NCBI GenBank assembly: GCA_018064345.1
Contig: JAGHVK010000042.1
Location: 1-60,254, forward strand
Length of the DNA: 60,254 nt
Source: Candidatus Cacconaster merdequi
GTDB taxonomy: Bacteria; Bacteroidota; Bacteroidia; Bacteroidales; UBA932
Direction of reading: 5' to 3'
Positions 27,477-36,724 of the stretch are shown piece by piece. Position 1 is the stretch's first letter. Every line of letters begins with the position of its first letter. The position numbers and the translations under genes are program-made. Under the pieces are notes generated by a model. It had not been told where the DNA came from. It did not search any database and saw only the letters and a program-made list of their open reading frames with translations.

Positions 27477-28193
27477 TTATTGTCCGAGTTCCGCCAGATA
27501 TGCCTTTATCGTGGCTTCAAGGCCCATATAAAGTGCATCGCAGATTATCGCATGTCCGATGGAAACTTCGCACAATCCCGGCACCGTCGCGTTGAAATAG
27601 CGCAGGTTGTCAAGATTCAGGTCGTGGCCGGCGTTGAGCCCGAGTCCGAGCCTGACAGCCTCCCGCGCCGCAGAGAGGTATGGCGCAATTGCTTCCTCCC
27701 GTCCCGAAGCATACTCTCTTGCGTAGGCTTCCGTGTACAGCTCCACTCTGTCGCAACCGGCCTCAGCTGCATATTGCACCATTTCAGGGACAGGGTCCAC
27801 GAATATCGAGGTGCGGATTCCGGCCTCCTTGAACGTTCTGCAGGTCGATTTGAGGAAGGAAAGGTTGCTTTTCGTGTCCCAGCCTGCGTTGGAAGTGATT
27901 GCGCTCTCGGCATCAGGTACGAGCGTCACCTGAGTCGGCTTCGCTTTCAGGACGAGGTCAATGAATTTGGGAATGGGATTCCCTTCGATGTTGAATTCCG
28001 TGGTGATTATCGGTTTGATTGCGGTTACGTCACTGTAACGGATGTGCCGTTCGTCCGGTCTCGGATGCACTGTGATGCCCTGTGCCCCGAAAGTCTGGCA
28101 GTCGATGGCAGCCTTTAGGACGTCAGGCATATTGCCGCCTCTGGCATTGCGGAGAGTGGCAATCTTGTTGATGTTTACAGATAATTTTGTCAT
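27477..28193 (-). CDS. pdxJ: Pyridoxine 5'-phosphate synthase
   Basis: Condenses 1-deoxyxylulose-5-phosphate with 3-amino-1-hydroxyacetone phosphate to form pyridoxine 5'-phosphate, the last ring-forming step of DXP-dependent vitamin B6 synthesis. With ATG at 28193 it is 238 aa, the usual length. Seen: [18 protein letters not shown] at the start, [29 protein letters not shown] and GLNAGHDL near the C-terminus. The frame extends to 28235, but the added residues cover the likely promoter (28200-28207). Divergent from nadK. Confidence 0.95.
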   Translation of the reverse strand: MTKLSVNINKIATLRNARGGNMPDVLKAAIDCQTFGAQGITVHPRPDERHIRYSDVTAIKPIITTEFNIEGNPIPKFIDLVLKAKPTQVTLVPDAESAITSNAGWDTKSNLSFLKSTCRTFKEAGIRTSIFVDPVPEMVQYAAEAGCDRVELYTEAYAREYASGREEAIAPYLSAAREAVRLGLGLNAGHDLNLDNLRYFNATVPGLCEVSIGHAIICDALYMGLEATIKAYLAELGQ

Positions 28194-28199
28194 ATTCTG

Positions 28200-28207
28200 C
28201 AAAAATA
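28200..28207 (-). promoter_or_regulatory. Putative -7 element for pdxJ
   Basis: Minus strand TATTTTTG, only 6 nt before the ATG at 28193, implying a leaderless or almost leaderless message. The -33 position is weak. Confidence 0.4.
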
Positions 28208-28270
28208 GATAATTTTGACTTTGGTTATTCATCATTCAGATGAGAAACCGTTCATGAACTTTTTGAAAGT

Positions 28271-29119
28271 ATGAATCTGGCAATATATTTCCGTCAGATG
28301 GAGCAGGAACGTTTCACGCGGCTGCGGGCTCTCGAACAGCGTCTGCAAAGCGGTGGGGCGACGCTGTATGAGTACGGGAAGGATTTCACGAGTTGGGACA
28401 ACCTTCCTTCCGACACCGATGTATTCGTTTCCATCGGCGGTGACGGTACTTGCCTTGAATCCCTTACATTCGTGAGGGACAGACAGATACCTGTGGTTGG
28501 AATAAATTTTGGAAGACTCGGTTTCCTGACTGCCGCGAGTGTGGGGGATGAATCCATGGAATGGGTGGACGATTTGCTGGCAGGACGTTTCTCCGTAGAA
28601 AGACGTGACCTTCTCAAGCTGGAGATGGATTCTGTCCCTGCCGATGTATATCCTTACGCGTTCAACGAGATTTCAGTCCAGCGGCGCGGCGCGAGCATGC
28701 TTTCCATCGACGTGAAGGTGGACGGCCTCGCTCTTCCTACCTATTGGGCGGACGGATTGGTGGTGGCGACACCTACAGGCAGCACAGCCTACAATCTGAG
28801 TGTGGGCGGTCCGATTGTATCTCCCTCTTCAAAGGTGCTGATCCTTTCTCCGATTGCTTCCCATAATCTCAATGTGCGGCCGCTTGTGTTCCCTGCTGAA
28901 ACGCAGTTCGAGATGGTGTTCCGCACCAGAAGCGAGGATGCCGTCATCACTCTCGACAACAGGTCGTTCCAGGTGGCTTCCGGAGTATCTTTCCGGGTCA
29001 GGAAAGCTGAATACGGGTTCAATTATGTCTCCTTTTCGGGCAACAGTTTCATTGATGCGTTGAGGACGAAACTGCTGTGGGGAGAGGACAGGCGCAATTC
29101 AGAACCTGTTTTGAAATGA
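28271..29119 (+). CDS. nadK: NAD kinase
   Basis: Phosphorylates NAD to NADP. 282 aa. Seen: GGDGT at residues 56-60, NFGRLGFL, an NE motif (AFNEISVQRR) and PTGSTAYNLS. The C-terminal region reads LWGEDRRN followed by SEPVLK. The last codons plus the TGA come from the terminal repeat of the element at 29101-29330, so the original stop was probably just after RRN. The catalytic core is unaffected. Uncertain whether the added tail matters. Confidence 0.95.
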   Translation: MNLAIYFRQMEQERFTRLRALEQRLQSGGATLYEYGKDFTSWDNLPSDTDVFVSIGGDGTCLESLTFVRDRQIPVVGINFGRLGFLTAASVGDESMEWVDDLLAGRFSVERRDLLKLEMDSVPADVYPYAFNEISVQRRGASMLSIDVKVDGLALPTYWADGLVVATPTGSTAYNLSVGGPIVSPSSKVLILSPIASHNLNVRPLVFPAETQFEMVFRTRSEDAVITLDNRSFQVASGVSFRVRKAEYGFNYVSFSGNSFIDALRTKLLWGEDRRNSEPVLK

Positions 29120-29330
29120 TTAACTTCAATTCTTATGCTTCTTATTCGCATATTTTTCGCTGCTTATCAGTTACAATGAGTTCCGGCGGGCTAAAGCCCT
29201 ACTGCTCGGGCCGCAGGCATCAAAATGCCTGCTGTAAACACCCTCACGACCATTGCTCCTTCAAATCATCGAAAAATCTGCTGAACAATAACCTATAATA
29301 ATTTTCGTGAACCATTTCAAAACAGGTTCT
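29101..29330. mobile_element. 230-bp MITE-like element with 21-bp terminal inverted repeats
   Basis: Left end (29101-29121) AGAACCTGTTTTGAAATGATT and right end (29310-29330, read on the minus strand) AGAACCTGTTTTGAAATGGTT match at 20 of 21 positions, so the ends are inverted repeats facing each other. The interior holds two hairpins, GGGCTAAAGCCC (29188-29199) and GCAGGCAT/ATGCCTGC (29213-29232), and no credible gene. No clear target-site duplication is visible. Size and shape fit a miniature inverted-repeat transposable element or a similar non-autonomous repeat. No transposase gene of a matching type is in the window. It starts inside nadK and ends 18 nt before uppS. Confidence 0.65.
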
Positions 29331-29348
29331 CAAAATAAATAGTAATTT

Positions 29349-30062
29349 ATGGAAAATAATGAAGTAAGAATGCCTTGCCACGTCACAATAATAATGGACG
29401 GTAACGGGCGGTGGGCCAAAAAGCAGGGGAAACTGAGGCTTTTCGGCCATAACGTAGGTGTGGAGAGCGTGAGGGAGTGCTGTGAATATGCCGTTGAAAA
29501 CGGGATAAGATACCTTAGCCTCTTTGCATTCTCGGAAGAGAACTGGGGACGTCCCAAAGCGGAGGTGGAAGGACTTATGGCCTTGATGGTCAAGTCGGTG
29601 CTTGCCGAGAGGCCAACGTTCATGAAGCAGAACGTCAGGTTCCGTGTCATAGGACACCGCGAGTCTCTTCCCGAAGATGTGCTTAAAAACATAGAGCTGG
29701 CTGAAAACGAGACATCTGGGAACACCGGCCTGAACCTCATAGTGATGCTGAGCTACAGCGGTAAGTGGGATATCGTCCAGGCAGCGAGAAGGCTGGCGAA
29801 GGCGACTCTCGAAGCCGGTCACGAGATAGATATCGACGAAGCCGTTTTCTCTTCATACCTGAGCACGGAAGGGATACCTGACCCCGACCTGATGATCCGC
29901 ACCAGCGGTGAACAGAGGCTCAGCAACTATATGCTCTGGCAGTGCGCATACACTGAGTTTTATTTTTCTCCGGTACTTTGGCCTGATTTTCGCAAAAAAG
30001 ACCTCGACCTTGCCATCCGCAGTTTCAACAGCAGGGAAAGGCGGTATGGCAAAACGGAATGA
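29349..30062 (+). CDS. uppS: Isoprenyl transferase (undecaprenyl diphosphate synthase)
   Basis: Adds isopentenyl units in cis to make the C55 lipid carrier used for peptidoglycan and surface glycans. 237 aa. Seen: MDGNGRW with Asp17 as the Mg-binding residue, FAFSEENWGRP, LSYSGKWDI and a C-terminal RTSGEQRLSNYMLWQCAYTEFYF stretch read as the RTSGEQRLSNYM motif plus following residues. All family motifs are present. Position before bamA is conserved in Bacteroidota. The 230-bp repeat now separates it from nadK. Confidence 0.95.
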   Translation: MENNEVRMPCHVTIIMDGNGRWAKKQGKLRLFGHNVGVESVRECCEYAVENGIRYLSLFAFSEENWGRPKAEVEGLMALMVKSVLAERPTFMKQNVRFRVIGHRESLPEDVLKNIELAENETSGNTGLNLIVMLSYSGKWDIVQAARRLAKATLEAGHEIDIDEAVFSSYLSTEGIPDPDLMIRTSGEQRLSNYMLWQCAYTEFYFSPVLWPDFRKKDLDLAIRSFNSRERRYGKTE

Positions 30063-30131
30063 TTTGGAGGATCCGCCTTCCTTTGAGGGAAATTTAGCCC
30101 TCAATCTGAGGCTGATTCCGAAAATTATTAC

Positions 30132-30139
30132 TACATTTG
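30132..30139 (+). promoter_or_regulatory. Putative -7 element for bamA
   Basis: TACATTTG lies 25 nt before the ATG at 30165 in the 102-nt gap after uppS. The -33 region is weak. Confidence 0.4.
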
Positions 30140-30164
30140 TGTTTCTGTTCACGCGTTGAGTTTG

Positions 30165-32705
30165 ATGAAAGGTAAGTTTATCAAGTCTTTGTTGGCGATG
30201 GTACTGCTGCTTTGTCCCTGGGGGCTTTTCTCCCAGGATATGAGTGCAGACTCCACCTCCGTGAAGGTGGATTACAACAATCCCAAGGAGTATGTTATCG
30301 GCGGTATCAAGGTTGCCGGTGTGAAGTATTTGAATGAAAAGCAGATTCTGTCTGTTTTCGGCTTGAGGCCGGGCGACAGGGTCGAGGTTCCGGGTGCGGA
30401 TGTTTCGCTTGCCGTCAAGAGAATCTGGCAGCAGGGGGCGACTTCCGACATCTCTTTCGCCATCGACTCTCTTTCCGCTTCAAGAGACACAGCGTTCTTC
30501 ACGCTGACCATCAAGGAGCGCCCGAGAGTGGTTTCCTGGAATTACAAAGGCGTCAAGAAGGGAGAGCAGGACGATTTGAAAGAGAGGCTCAATCTCAAAC
30601 GTGGCGCCCAGCTTTCGGATTACCTCAAGTCCTCTTCTTCTGAAATCATAAAGAGGTTCTTTATGGAGAAGGGCTTTGCTGATGCTGCTGTGGATGTTCT
30701 GGTCGAACAGGATACCATCATCAAGAATGCAGTGAAGGTCACTTTCGACGTCAGGAAGGGCAAGAAACTGAAGGTACGCCATATCACCTACGACGGAAAC
30801 GACGAACTTTCCAAGTTCAAGCTGGACAAGTCGATGAAGAAGACGAAAGATACCAAATGGTACAACTTCTTCAATTCCAAGAAATTCCTTGAAAGCGAAT
30901 ATGCTACTGACAAGAAGAGCCTCATTGAGACTTTCAACGAGGCCGGATACCGTGACGCCGTAATCGTAAAGGATTCGATGTTCCGCGATGAGGATGGCAG
31001 GCTGAACATCCATTTCGTCATCGACAAGGGAAAGCGCTACTACTTCAGGAACATCACCTGGACAGGCAATTCGGAATATACCGACGAGACTTTGAACCAG
31101 GTGCTCAGGATAAAGAAAGGTGACATCTATGATGTGCCTACTATGGAGAAGCGTCTCTTCGGAGGCGAGGAGGGGGAACTCGCAATCTCAAAGCTCTACC
31201 GTGACAACGGTTTCCTCTTCTTCAACGTCACTCCTGTGGAACTGAACATAGACCAGGATTCCGTGGATGTGGAATTCCGGCTCGTGGAAGGGAAACCTGC
31301 TACGTTCAACAACATAATAATCAACGGCAACAACATCACCAACGAAAAGGTCGTAAGGCGTGCGGTGTTCACAAGGCCGGGCTATCTTTTCAGACAGACG
31401 GATTTCGAACGCTCAATACGTGAGATTGCGTCTATGGGCCATTTCGAACCTGAATTTGCAAGTTCTTCCGAAGGCTGGACAATGATTCCGAATGGTGCGA
31501 CAAATACGGTGGACATAGCCTATAACGTGAAAGAGAAGCCGAACAGCCAGCTGGAACTCTCCGGCGGATGGGGAGGCGGAATGTTCGTGGGAACTCTCGG
31601 AGTGAGCTTCAACAACTTCTCCACAGCAAATTTCTTCAAGAAAGAGGCGTGGAGGCCGGTACCTCTCGGAGATGCCCAGACGCTCTCCCTCAGGTTCCAG
31701 ACCAACGGTACATACTATACTGCGCTGTCGGCAAGTTTCGTAGAGCCTTGGCTTACCGGCAAAAAGCCGACATCATTCAATATTTCGGCCTATTTCACAC
31801 GTCAGACGAACTCCTATACCTCATATTACTATCAGGTGTTGAACGACAGTCAGTTCATGGAGATTTTCGGTGCGTCGATAGGCCTCGGTACACGTCTGGA
31901 ATGGCCTGACTCCTATTTCGTGCTCTACAATATGCTCGGATGGCAGTCCTACAGGCTGCAGGACTGGCCGTACCAGTTCCTCTATTCGACAGGTCTGTCA
32001 CATAACATCAACTATACGGTCACGCTCAGCCGCAACTCTTCAGACCAGGCCATATATCCGCGTTCAGGTTCTGACTTCTCGCTGGCTCTCTCATTGACAC
32101 CTCCTTTCTCACTCTTGAAAAAGGATTGGCGCAACACTGACTACAGCACTATGACCGACCAGCAGCACTACAACTGGATCGAGTATCACAAATGGACGTT
32201 CAAAGGGTCTCTCTATACCAGAATCATCGGAGACCTTGTCCTTATGACCAGGGCACAGTTCGGATATCTGGGATATTACAACAGGAAATGGGGCTACTCT
32301 CCATTCGAAGGCTTCATACTCGGTGGTGACGGAATGTCCGGTTACAATACATACGGAAGTGAAGTCATCGGTCTGCGAGGCTACGAGAACTATTCACTCA
32401 CTCCGGTGAACGAGATGGGGTCATATACAGGAAACGTCTATGACAAGCTCACCGTCGAACTTCGATACCCTGTGGTGATGCAGCCTTCATCGACAATCTA
32501 TGCGCTGCTCTTCCTTGAGGGAGGTAACTGCTGGTCCGACATCCATAATTTCAATCCATTCCAGATCAAACGTTCGGCCGGTGCGGGTGTCAGGGTATAT
32601 CTGCCTGTCGTCGGGCTCCTCGGAGTGGACTGGGGATACGGTTTCGACACTCTTGACAAGAGCAAGCGCAGCCAGTTCCATTTCCTTATCGGACAGCAAT
32701 TCTAA
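30165..32705 (+). CDS. bamA: Outer membrane protein assembly factor BamA
   Basis: Core of the BAM complex, which inserts beta-barrel proteins in the outer membrane. 846 aa from ATG 30165; a TTG at 30156 would add three residues but is less likely. Seen: signal peptide (about 1-24), POTRA repeats (starting near residue 45 with YVIGGIKVAGVKYLNEKQ and repeating with R-N-ITWTGN and FNNIIINGN type strands), then a 16-strand barrel region with the family motif region LRGYENYSLTP and the terminal QFHFLIGQQF. ompH-like chaperone genes follow closely. Confidence 0.96.
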   Translation: MKGKFIKSLLAMVLLLCPWGLFSQDMSADSTSVKVDYNNPKEYVIGGIKVAGVKYLNEKQILSVFGLRPGDRVEVPGADVSLAVKRIWQQGATSDISFAIDSLSASRDTAFFTLTIKERPRVVSWNYKGVKKGEQDDLKERLNLKRGAQLSDYLKSSSSEIIKRFFMEKGFADAAVDVLVEQDTIIKNAVKVTFDVRKGKKLKVRHITYDGNDELSKFKLDKSMKKTKDTKWYNFFNSKKFLESEYATDKKSLIETFNEAGYRDAVIVKDSMFRDEDGRLNIHFVIDKGKRYYFRNITWTGNSEYTDETLNQVLRIKKGDIYDVPTMEKRLFGGEEGELAISKLYRDNGFLFFNVTPVELNIDQDSVDVEFRLVEGKPATFNNIIINGNNITNEKVVRRAVFTRPGYLFRQTDFERSIREIASMGHFEPEFASSSEGWTMIPNGATNTVDIAYNVKEKPNSQLELSGGWGGGMFVGTLGVSFNNFSTANFFKKEAWRPVPLGDAQTLSLRFQTNGTYYTALSASFVEPWLTGKKPTSFNISAYFTRQTNSYTSYYYQVLNDSQFMEIFGASIGLGTRLEWPDSYFVLYNMLGWQSYRLQDWPYQFLYSTGLSHNINYTVTLSRNSSDQAIYPRSGSDFSLALSLTPPFSLLKKDWRNTDYSTMTDQQHYNWIEYHKWTFKGSLYTRIIGDLVLMTRAQFGYLGYYNRKWGYSPFEGFILGGDGMSGYNTYGSEVIGLRGYENYSLTPVNEMGSYTGNVYDKLTVELRYPVVMQPSSTIYALLFLEGGNCWSDIHNFNPFQIKRSAGAGVRVYLPVVGLLGVDWGYGFDTLDKSKRSQFHFLIGQQF

Positions 32706-32716
32706 TTCAGAAAGAT

Positions 32717-33232
32717 ATGAAACGAACACTCATTTCACTTGCGATTTTTTTCTGCTGCCTCGCTTCCGCCGGCGCGCAGAATATGGCGACTATAAACACT
32801 GAAACAATCCTTAACGGCATAGCTGAGTATCTTTCAGCTCAGAAGCAGCTTGAAGTGCTGCAGGACCAGTACAAGTCCGCCATAGAGAAAGAAGTTTCCC
32901 AGATAGAAACACTCTACAACGACTACCAATCCCGTAAGGCCACCTATACAGCTTCACAGCGTGCTTCCGCAGAGAACGAGATTATCGCCCGTGAGAAGAG
33001 CGTACAGGAGAAGCAGAAGATTTATTTCGGTGAGGATGGCCTGATGGCACGCAAGACAGCCGATCTGATGGACCCTATCCGCGTGAAGGTTGACAAGGCC
33101 GTGGAGACCGCAGCCAAGGCAGGCGGCTATGCCATTGTCTTCGACCTTGCAGTGAACCAGGGCGTTGCCTTCAGCTCCCTGCCTGACATTTCCCAAACTG
33201 TCATCAATATTTATAATACAATAAAACAATAA
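32717..33232 (+). CDS. OmpH/Skp-family periplasmic chaperone
   Basis: 171 aa with a cleavable signal (about residues 1-21, ending AGAQ) and a helical E/K/Q-rich middle typical of Skp tentacles, ending in the beta-type segment YAIVFDLAVNQGVAFSSL. It would hold unfolded barrel proteins for BamA. Encoded 11 nt after bamA and 9 nt before a second paralog, an arrangement typical of Bacteroidota. Function of each paralog relative to the other is unknown. Confidence 0.88.
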   Translation: MKRTLISLAIFFCCLASAGAQNMATINTETILNGIAEYLSAQKQLEVLQDQYKSAIEKEVSQIETLYNDYQSRKATYTASQRASAENEIIAREKSVQEKQKIYFGEDGLMARKTADLMDPIRVKVDKAVETAAKAGGYAIVFDLAVNQGVAFSSLPDISQTVINIYNTIKQ

Positions 33233-33241
33233 TCATCGATC

Positions 33242-33799
33242 ATGAAAAAAGCACTACTTCTAGTTATCTGTGTTACAGCACTCTGCACATTCTCTTCGGC
33301 TCAGGAGAAATTCGGACACATCAACAGCCAGGAACTCATCAGCCTTATGTCCGAGCGTGACTCAGCATTCGTAAAACTCCAGGCATACAACGCTGACCTT
33401 GTAGAGACCATGCAGGGAATGGAGGAAGAATACAATACGAAGTATGCGGAATACAACCGCAAGCAGGCCGAGTGGTCAGCAGTCGTTCGTGAGAACAAGG
33501 AACGTGACATTCAGGAACTCGTGCAGCGCATCCAGCAGTTCCAGCAGTCAGCACAGCAGGATATGGCACAGATGCAGCAGGAACTTATGGCTCCTGTTTT
33601 CCAGAAGGCACAGGATGCTCTTACCAAGATAGCAAAGGACAACAGCCTTCTCTATGTATTTGACCTCTCAGCAGGTTCTCTCCTTTATTTCGATGAGGCC
33701 AAGAGCGTGGATCTCCTTCCTCTCGCAAAGAAGGCCCTCGGCATTCCGGCTGAAAAAGTAGCACCGACACAGTTCAATACAGATCAACCACAACAGTAA
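33242..33799 (+). CDS. OmpH/Skp-family periplasmic chaperone (second copy)
   Basis: 185 aa. Signal peptide (about 1-20, ending SSAQ), then the KFGHINSQELISLM segment, a glutamine-rich coiled coil (about 60-115) and the closing LLYVFDLSAGSLLYF stretch, all of which fit Skp/OmpH. It follows its paralog by 9 nt and likely shares the bamA transcript. It differs from the 32717 copy by a longer C-terminus ending in DQPQQ. Confidence 0.88.
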   Translation: MKKALLLVICVTALCTFSSAQEKFGHINSQELISLMSERDSAFVKLQAYNADLVETMQGMEEEYNTKYAEYNRKQAEWSAVVRENKERDIQELVQRIQQFQQSAQQDMAQMQQELMAPVFQKAQDALTKIAKDNSLLYVFDLSAGSLLYFDEAKSVDLLPLAKKALGIPAEKVAPTQFNTDQPQQ

Positions 33800-33829
33800 A
33801 AACAAGTAATCCACATATAAATAAATCTC

Positions 33830-35662
33830 ATGCAACACAAAGTTATTGACACAAAAGATGTCGTAATTAGGTTTTGCGGTGATTCGGGAGATGGCATGCA
33901 GCTTACAGGTACACTGTTCGCTGATGCCTCTGCCTTATATGGCAACGAGATATCGACATTCCCCGACTATCCTGCAGAAATCCGTGCCCCTCACGGAACA
34001 GTTTCAGGCGTGTCAGGTTTCCAGGTTCACGTCGGCAGCGAAGCCGTCAATACCCCTGGTGACTATGCCGATGTACTCGTGGCTATGAACCCTGCTGCCC
34101 TGCGCGCCAATGCGAAGTGGGCCAAAGCCACCGCTACAATCATCATTGATACGGACACTTTCACGGAAGACCTTATCAAGAGAGCCGGTTATGCGACTCT
34201 TGACCCTATCACTGAACTTAAGATAGAGGATCGCAACATCATCTATTCCCCTATCACCTCTCTTACGAAAGAGAGCCTGAAGGACAGCGGTATGGACCAG
34301 AAGTCAATAGTAAGGTGCAAGAACATGTTCACTCTCGGTATGTGTTTCTTCATGTTCAACAGACCGTTGGAATACACCTACGCATATCTTGAGAAGAAAT
34401 TCAAGAAGAAACCGGCACTCATCGAACCTAACAAGAAGGTTCTCTTCGACGGTTTCAATTACGCCGGCAACATACAGGCCGTAGCCAATACATACACAAT
34501 CAAGCCTGCAAAGCAGGAGAAGGGAACCTACCGCAACATAAGCGGTAATCAGGCAACCGCCTGGGGTCTGATTGCTGCATCCGAGAAGAGCGGCAGACCT
34601 CTCTTCTGCGGTTCATACCCTATCACTCCGGCAACGGCTATACTTGAGGAGCTTGCCCTTCACAAGAACCTCGGTGTCAAGACAGTTCAGGCAGAGGACG
34701 AGATTGCCGGTATCTGCACGGCCATCGGAGCGGCATACGCCGGCAATATGGCAGTGACCACAACTTCCGGCCCGGGCTTGAGCCTCAAGTCAGAGGCTCT
34801 CGGCCTTGCGATGATAACCGAGCTTCCTCTTGTCGTCGTCGATGTACAGAGGAGCGGCCCTTCAACAGGTATCCCTACGAAGACTGAGCAGACCGACCTT
34901 GCACAGGCTCTTTACGGCCGTAACGGTGAATGCCCTGTGGCTGTGATTGCTGCACACTCTCCGAGCCATTGCTTCGATGCTGCTTTCTATGCCGGGAAGT
35001 TCGCCATGGAGCATATGATGCCTGTCATCCTTCTTTCTGAAGGATTCCTCGGAAACGGAAGCGAGCCTTGGAAGATTCCTTCAATGAAGGATTATCCTGA
35101 AATCAATCCGCCGATAATAGAGAGCTGCGAAGGTGCTTTCCAGCCATTCGCACGTGATCCTGAAACTTTCGCCCGCAAATGGGCGTTCCCGGGAAAGGCC
35201 GGCCTCGAACACAGAGTAGGCGGCTTGGAGAAGACTACTGCCGGTGTGATTTCATCCGATCCTCAGAACCACGCGAAGATGGTGGCTGAACGTGCCGAAA
35301 AAGTGGCCCGTCTTGCAAACTACTTACCTGAGCAGAAGGTCATTGGAGAGGAGAAGGCTGATGTCCTCATAGTAGGATGGGGCGGTACTTTCGGACATCT
35401 CTTCTCTGCATACAACCAGTTGGTGGAGAATGGCGAAAGCGTGGCTCTCTGCCACTTCGACTTCATCAACCCTCTTCCTAAGAACACAGCAGATATCTTT
35501 GCACGTTACAAGAAGATAATAGTATGTGAGCTCAACAGCGGCCAGTTCGCTGACTATCTGAGAGCGAAGCTGCCTCAGTTCAAGTACGAACAGTTCAACA
35601 AGGTACAGGGACAGCCGTTTATCGTGGAAGAGGTAGTCAATGCAGTTAAAAACATTCTTTAG
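33830..35662 (+). CDS. korA: 2-oxoglutarate:ferredoxin oxidoreductase, alpha (fused gamma-alpha) subunit
   Basis: Part of the enzyme that interconverts 2-oxoglutarate and succinyl-CoA with ferredoxin. 610 aa. The N-terminal third is the gamma-type domain (RFCGDSGDGMQLTG), and the rest is the alpha pyrimidine-binding domain (SYPITPATAILEEL, TTSGPGLSLKSE, RSGPSTGIPTKTEQ) with a closing transketolase-C-like part. Encoded 11 nt before korB. No separate delta/ferredoxin gene is adjacent, so an external ferredoxin is needed. Used for anaerobic TCA-type carbon flow. Confidence 0.94.
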   Translation: MQHKVIDTKDVVIRFCGDSGDGMQLTGTLFADASALYGNEISTFPDYPAEIRAPHGTVSGVSGFQVHVGSEAVNTPGDYADVLVAMNPAALRANAKWAKATATIIIDTDTFTEDLIKRAGYATLDPITELKIEDRNIIYSPITSLTKESLKDSGMDQKSIVRCKNMFTLGMCFFMFNRPLEYTYAYLEKKFKKKPALIEPNKKVLFDGFNYAGNIQAVANTYTIKPAKQEKGTYRNISGNQATAWGLIAASEKSGRPLFCGSYPITPATAILEELALHKNLGVKTVQAEDEIAGICTAIGAAYAGNMAVTTTSGPGLSLKSEALGLAMITELPLVVVDVQRSGPSTGIPTKTEQTDLAQALYGRNGECPVAVIAAHSPSHCFDAAFYAGKFAMEHMMPVILLSEGFLGNGSEPWKIPSMKDYPEINPPIIESCEGAFQPFARDPETFARKWAFPGKAGLEHRVGGLEKTTAGVISSDPQNHAKMVAERAEKVARLANYLPEQKVIGEEKADVLIVGWGGTFGHLFSAYNQLVENGESVALCHFDFINPLPKNTADIFARYKKIIVCELNSGQFADYLRAKLPQFKYEQFNKVQGQPFIVEEVVNAVKNIL

Positions 35663-35673
35663 GAGGTAGTACT

Positions 35674-36690
35674 ATGGCATATACAGCACAAGATTTCAAA
35701 AGCAATCAGGAAGTTCGCTGGTGCCCGGGATGTGGCGACCACGCAGTCCTCGCTTCCCTTCACAGGGCTCTTCCTCAGGTTTGTGAAGACCTCGGATACT
35801 CAAAGGAACGCATCGTGGTGGTTTCCGGCATCGGATGCTCATCAAGGCTTCCTTACTATATGGATACCTTCGGTTTCCACAGCATACACGGCCGTGCGAC
35901 CGCCATTTCAACAGGAATGAAGGTTGCCAATCCAACGCTCAGCATCTGGCAGGCCTGCGGTGACGGTGATGCCCTCGCAATCGGAGGAAACCACTTCATC
36001 CACGCTATCCGCAGGAACATTGACATCAATATCATCCTGTTCAACAACCAGATTTACGGTCTTACAAAGGGACAGTATTCTCCGACTTCCAAACTCGGAC
36101 AGATTACCAAGACTTCTCCATACGGAACAGTCGAGAATCCGTTCACCCCGGGTTCACTCGTACTCGGAGCCCGCGGGACTTTCTTCGCACGCAGCCTTGA
36201 CAGTGAGATAGTTCTCAACCAGGAGATATTTGTCGCTGCCGCAAAGCACGACGGATGCTCAGTATGTGAGATGCTTACAAACTGTGTAATCTTCAACGAC
36301 GGAGCACATATGACAATTGCCGACCGCGAAGTCCGCGCTGACCGTACCATCGTTCTCCGCCACGGAGAGCCTATGGTATTCGGAAAGGAAAAGGACAAAG
36401 GTCTAATCCTTGAGAACGGCAAGCTCAAAGTCGTGAAGATTGGCGAAAACGGCATTACAATGGACGATATCCTTGTCCACGATGCACATTGCGAGGATAC
36501 GGCCATCCAGAACCAGCTCATCAATATGAAGTACCCTGACTTCCCTGTCGCCCTCGGTGTGATCCGCGATGTCAAGGAACCGACCTATGATGACCGTGTA
36601 CGCGACCAGCTCGCGGAAGTGAAGGAAAAATCAACAATACAGTGTATGGACGATCTGCTCAACAGCGGTGCAACCTGGACTGTCGAATAA
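35674..36690 (+). CDS. korB: 2-oxoglutarate:ferredoxin oxidoreductase, beta (TPP-binding) subunit
   Basis: Thiamine-diphosphate and 4Fe-4S-binding partner of KorA. 338 aa. Seen: WCPGCGDHA (C17, C20), GIGCSSRLPYY, the TPP motif GDGDALAIGGNHFIHA through NNQIYGLTKGQYSPTS, and a C-terminal extension as in other KorB. The Shine-Dalgarno is strong (GGAGG at 35662-35666, 7 nt before ATG). gdhA begins 34 nt downstream of its stop. Confidence 0.95.
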   Translation: MAYTAQDFKSNQEVRWCPGCGDHAVLASLHRALPQVCEDLGYSKERIVVVSGIGCSSRLPYYMDTFGFHSIHGRATAISTGMKVANPTLSIWQACGDGDALAIGGNHFIHAIRRNIDINIILFNNQIYGLTKGQYSPTSKLGQITKTSPYGTVENPFTPGSLVLGARGTFFARSLDSEIVLNQEIFVAAAKHDGCSVCEMLTNCVIFNDGAHMTIADREVRADRTIVLRHGEPMVFGKEKDKGLILENGKLKVVKIGENGITMDDILVHDAHCEDTAIQNQLINMKYPDFPVALGVIRDVKEPTYDDRVRDQLAEVKEKSTIQCMDDLLNSGATWTVE

Positions 36691-36724
36691 AAGAACAAGA
36701 ACCAAAAATCAATAATTGTACAGT

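Noticed and set aside
27465..28118. 217-aa plus-strand open frame antisense to pdxJ
   Set aside because: Mirrors the pdxJ frame, rich in Arg/Cys/His as typical of shadows, no start signal.
29244..29822. 192-aa minus-strand frame spanning the repeat element and uppS
   Set aside because: Mostly antisense to uppS; the part in the repeat shows no transposase motif.
30046..30159. 37-aa plus-strand frame between uppS and bamA
   Set aside because: Overlaps the uppS end and covers the likely bamA -7 box; no recognisable features.
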